Source: Caballeronia pedi
GTDB taxonomy: Bacteria > Pseudomonadota > Gammaproteobacteria > Burkholderiales > Burkholderiaceae
Length of the DNA stretch: 64,000 nucleotides
Reading direction: 5' to 3'
Assembly (NCBI RefSeq): GCF_001544915.2
Contig: NZ_FCOE02000018.1
Coordinates: 91,637 to 155,636 of the forward strand
Shown: positions 63,301-64,000 of the stretch, in pieces
Layout: each line of letters opens with the position of its first letter
Position numbering within the stretch: the first letter of the stretch is position 1
Notes under the pieces: model-generated
Told to the model about the DNA's origin: nothing
The model's input: the letters and a program-made list of their open reading frames with translations, nothing else
Database searches by the model: none
Position numbers and translations under genes: made by a program

Positions 63301-64000
63301 TCGAGAAAATCTTCGCGATACCGCTCGAGCGTGTCGACGCGCTGCCGATCAAATTTGTTCATATAACCTTCGCCCATCGGAGCATTGAAAATTCCGAGCG
63401 TTCGGTCAACGGGATCATTGATCACCCGAGCATGTTGATTTCGGATGGCGCGTTCCATCCCGGAGAACTGCTTTTCTATTTCGATGCGATTTTCGCTGTC
63501 CTTTTCAAGTCGGTAAGATGTGTTCAATACCGCGAGCGCGCCGCTATAAAATTCGCGTTCGCTCATGGGGAGATCGGCAAGCATTCCCTGCACTTCGACC
63601 TGCCTCTGCTCGTACCGAATCACCTCCGGCGGATAGCCGGTCATCGCTTGAGGCAACTGACCTTCCATCTTTTTTGCGATGCGCTGATTGCTGTCGGCAT
63701 TCTGGCTAACAAAGCCGTCACGCGTATCAAATTCTTTATTTAGTTCCTTGAACTCCTCTATTGTCGCGCCGGATAGCATGTGCGTGCTCGCTTGTGCTCC
63801 CGCAGCCGTCTGAGTCGTGCTGAGGGGATTCGACGCGTTGCGGGCGCTGGGGACACTAGGCGCGACCGGCGCGCCGCGGGCGGAGGTCGTGTTCGGCGTG
63901 TTCGGCGTGTTCGGCGTGTTCGACGTGTTCGACGTGTTCGACGTGTTCGACGTGTTCGACGTGTTCGACGTGTTCGACGTGTTCGACGTGTTCGACGTGT
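60330..64000 (-). CDS. very large protein with about eleven tandem helix-turn-helix units, 5' end beyond right edge
   Basis: The frame is open from its stop at 60330 to the right edge, more than 1220 codons, so the N-terminus is off-window. Residues are numbered here from the internal Met at 63779. The part upstream of that Met has a T-S-N/T-P-N repeat. Residues 1-360 are helical and charged; 365-385 is a Gly-rich hydrophobic segment (GIEFGGMILGALTGAGIGKL). About 475-562 is a beta-rich segment (GGKAYHVRFDNDNSTWRVFD, WGLHSDVGLRGG) resembling a domain of large Pseudomonas/Burkholderia effector-like toxins (DUF6543 type, from memory). From 566 to 1149 come about eleven helix-turn-helix units. 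Base composition is more AT-rich than the core genes, suggesting transfer. No known family has this architecture to my knowledge; function is unknown. Confidence 0.85.
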   Translation of the reverse strand, partial: TSNTSNTSNTSNTSNTSNTSNTSNTSNTPNTPNTPNTTSARGAPVAPSVPSARNASNPLSTTQTAAGAQASTHMLSGATIEEFKELNKEFDTRDGFVSQNADSNQRIAKKMEGQLPQAMTGYPPEVIRYEQRQVEVQGMLADLPMSEREFYSGALAVLNTSYRLEKDSENRIEIEKQFSGMERAIRNQHARVINDPVDRTLGIFNAPMGEGYMNKFDRQRVDTLERYREDFLDAPNATERKAILSKAVELKSSIQGKINFSLSIVGMLDGGRWEEANKEVDRILQEARAQTDPAKRYELVGRQLFQINPGHDDLKDRTVLAFTQRMRDSEPLRNELYAWHAQVSKPLNAEAVSGPKKYTDILKDPPLVGPDYVRDLSDQYTNVLRDAGEKNYSITPEAKARRQATQVLEGVMRVLFELSPIGPLADLIPSTLPDNVRTGIEFGGMILGALTGAGIGKLTSRAAEAVAASAKAAELDDVAGAGVRVAGKGLVDDSVERMVKEAADSSVMSTQAQAAAEALKKKALAEAGPLADPTSVLAHQAIGLDSPHGSLVTYADKDVNLASLHQGSRPGVLEDAKGDRFIELGGKAYHVRFDNDNSTWRVFDKENRYRPQFPVRLDEATNTWGLHSDVGLRGGVRKISQEVRQKVINLLNEGNMSRLAIAEELGISRPSVVKIAEEENIGLSAPGSLRSLPLTPALKEEAVGLLREGNLTRAEIAERLEISRAAVSKIAKDNDITPARKAVSRAKITPEIRAQVQQLFEERKYSDVQIATRVGISRASVINLRRELHLSPAATLRSRKVTPAMETDIIAQIQGGVPAREVAQANGVSASTVWRISRKIEVPVSRRPVTEEQMDRIFELRNQGLSAQNVAETVGLSQKKIEDIYANVNLDTYKRSWWDTTPVKRTATLSLLDQGRNARDVAREMGLPVDTVRGLANQQRFARDSLAVELLSQGEAPETVADTLGIGRPYLDRLNEGVPRGTHDIHTGSENVALAMDMFGKGYTREEVAEKLGISRWRARSLANEFSAKTMDSVMPQQLRDLVRALSDQDHTFTTGELARGTGLPESTVAVVEHEYEMGSIVTRQGSPVAGPSSSTASHGTDFEWVRPLTLEQEKQAIRAMGEGQPLETIAQKLNVDRAAIERLSEDDLPYTSPTDDTPVPSTSAAPAPAGRPSTIPALTPLTDQDRDEIRGLSRRDQLSSGFIADLFEIPVEVVESVLRSR
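60333..62084 (-). repeat. tandem helix-turn-helix units (about 11) within the large protein
   Basis: Approximate residue ranges (from the internal Met at 63779) are 566-606, 621-661, 675-716, 728-768, 776-815, 827-868, 870-904, 916-953, 963-1003, 1035-1074 and 1108-1149. The first units share a plain plan: a first helix (ALKEEAVGLLREG), a turn with an acidic or polar residue, then a recognition-like pair such as AEIAERLEISRAAVSKIAK. Unit spacing is about 45-55 residues in the first six. The units are divergent (perhaps 20-35 per cent identical by eye), so they arose by old duplication. Confidence 0.75.
62094..62351 (-). other. effector/toxin-like beta-rich segment within the large protein
   Basis: Residues about 477-562 include LHQGSRPGVLEDAKGDRFIE, GGKAYHVRFDNDNSTWRVFD, RPQFPVRLDE and WGLHSDVGLRGG. 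The plan, an aromatic and Val strand, Asp-x-Asp, then Thr-Trp-Arg-Val and a closing Gly-Leu-Arg-Gly-Gly, recurs in my memory in large DUF6543/dermonecrotic-toxin-like and leucine-rich-repeat effector proteins. The match rests on recollection, not a search. Confidence 0.45.
63891..64000 (-). repeat. 9-bp tandem repeat coding for (Thr-Ser/Pro-Asn)n
   Basis: Three GTTCGGCGT units (63891-63917) are followed by nine GTTCGACGT units (63918-63998) and then the window edge, so at least 12 copies exist. The phase is the same as the large protein, so it codes for Asn-Thr-Ser and Asn-Thr-Pro tripeptides. Such a tract is flexible and prone to change in copy number by slippage. Its full length is off-window. 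Confidence 0.95.

Noticed and set aside
60330..63779. Transposase or phage integrase for the HTH-repeat protein
   Set aside because: There is no DDE, serine or tyrosine recombinase core and no inverted repeats; the HTH units recur many times, which such enzymes do not do.
63891..64000. CRISPR-like array at the right edge
   Set aside because: The units are directly adjacent 9-bp repeats with no spacers and in frame with a long coding sequence.
1..64000. tRNA, rRNA or insertion sequence
   Set aside because: No cloverleaf, rRNA stretch or transposase with terminal repeats was seen in reading the window; a tRNA scan could still find something I overlooked.

Overview
This window is chromosomal DNA from a high-GC betaproteobacterium of the Burkholderiaceae, most like Paraburkholderia, Caballeronia or Burkholderia. 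The evidence is the gene order (ftsB-eno-kdsA-pyrG; recJ-prfB-lysS; pssA-psd-ilvC-ilvN-ilvB; cydAB; mtnN-uvrD), the GC-rich third codon positions, and families typical of this group (DUF3619/DUF3106 sigma-factor operon, BPSL0067 family). I see no rRNA, tRNA, CRISPR array, insertion sequence or replication origin.

Layout. From 1 to 30 kb the content is mostly core: a ferritin-like DUF455 protein (cut by the left edge), a gamma-carbonic anhydrase, Hsp33, a lipoprotein, ftsB/eno/kdsA/pyrG, an alpha/beta hydrolase with ComEC, TatD, the LolCD lipoprotein exporter, recJ, prfB (with its programmed +1 frameshift), lysS, a glycine-zipper protein, phosphatidylethanolamine synthesis (pssA, psd), branched-chain amino acid synthesis (ilvC, ilvN, ilvB), and an ECF sigma factor operon. 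From 30 to 44 kb come an envelope module (metallophosphoesterase, GT4 glycosyltransferase, DgkA), a TetR regulator, a LOG-family hydrolase, an SDR, an alanyl-tRNA editing protein, a truncated haemoglobin, a large FtsX-type permease, a guanidinium exporter under a guanidine-II riboswitch, cyanide-insensitive-type cytochrome bd (cydAB) and a PrxQ peroxiredoxin. From 43 to 51 kb is a signalling cluster: EAL-HDOD, PAS-GGDEF-EAL, HDOD and a chemoreceptor.

The accessory parts are on the right. At 52.6-53.9 kb a lower-GC patch holds a BPSL0067-type putative peptidoglycan amidase with two STY0301-family neighbours, one of them frameshifted; this looks like a toxin/immunity (type VI-style) island. At 56.1-56.95 kb two small genes of unknown function sit behind a promoter whose 17-bp spacer is a perfect Fur palindrome.

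The most unusual object is the gene at 60330 to beyond 64000 on the minus strand. It encodes a protein of more than 1220 residues with an Asn-Thr-Ser/Pro repeat tract, a helical region, a possible membrane segment, a beta-rich segment like those of large effector/toxin proteins, and then about eleven successive, divergent helix-turn-helix units filling the C-terminal half. I know of no described family with this architecture. The 5' end lies outside the window, so its promoter and secretion context cannot be judged.
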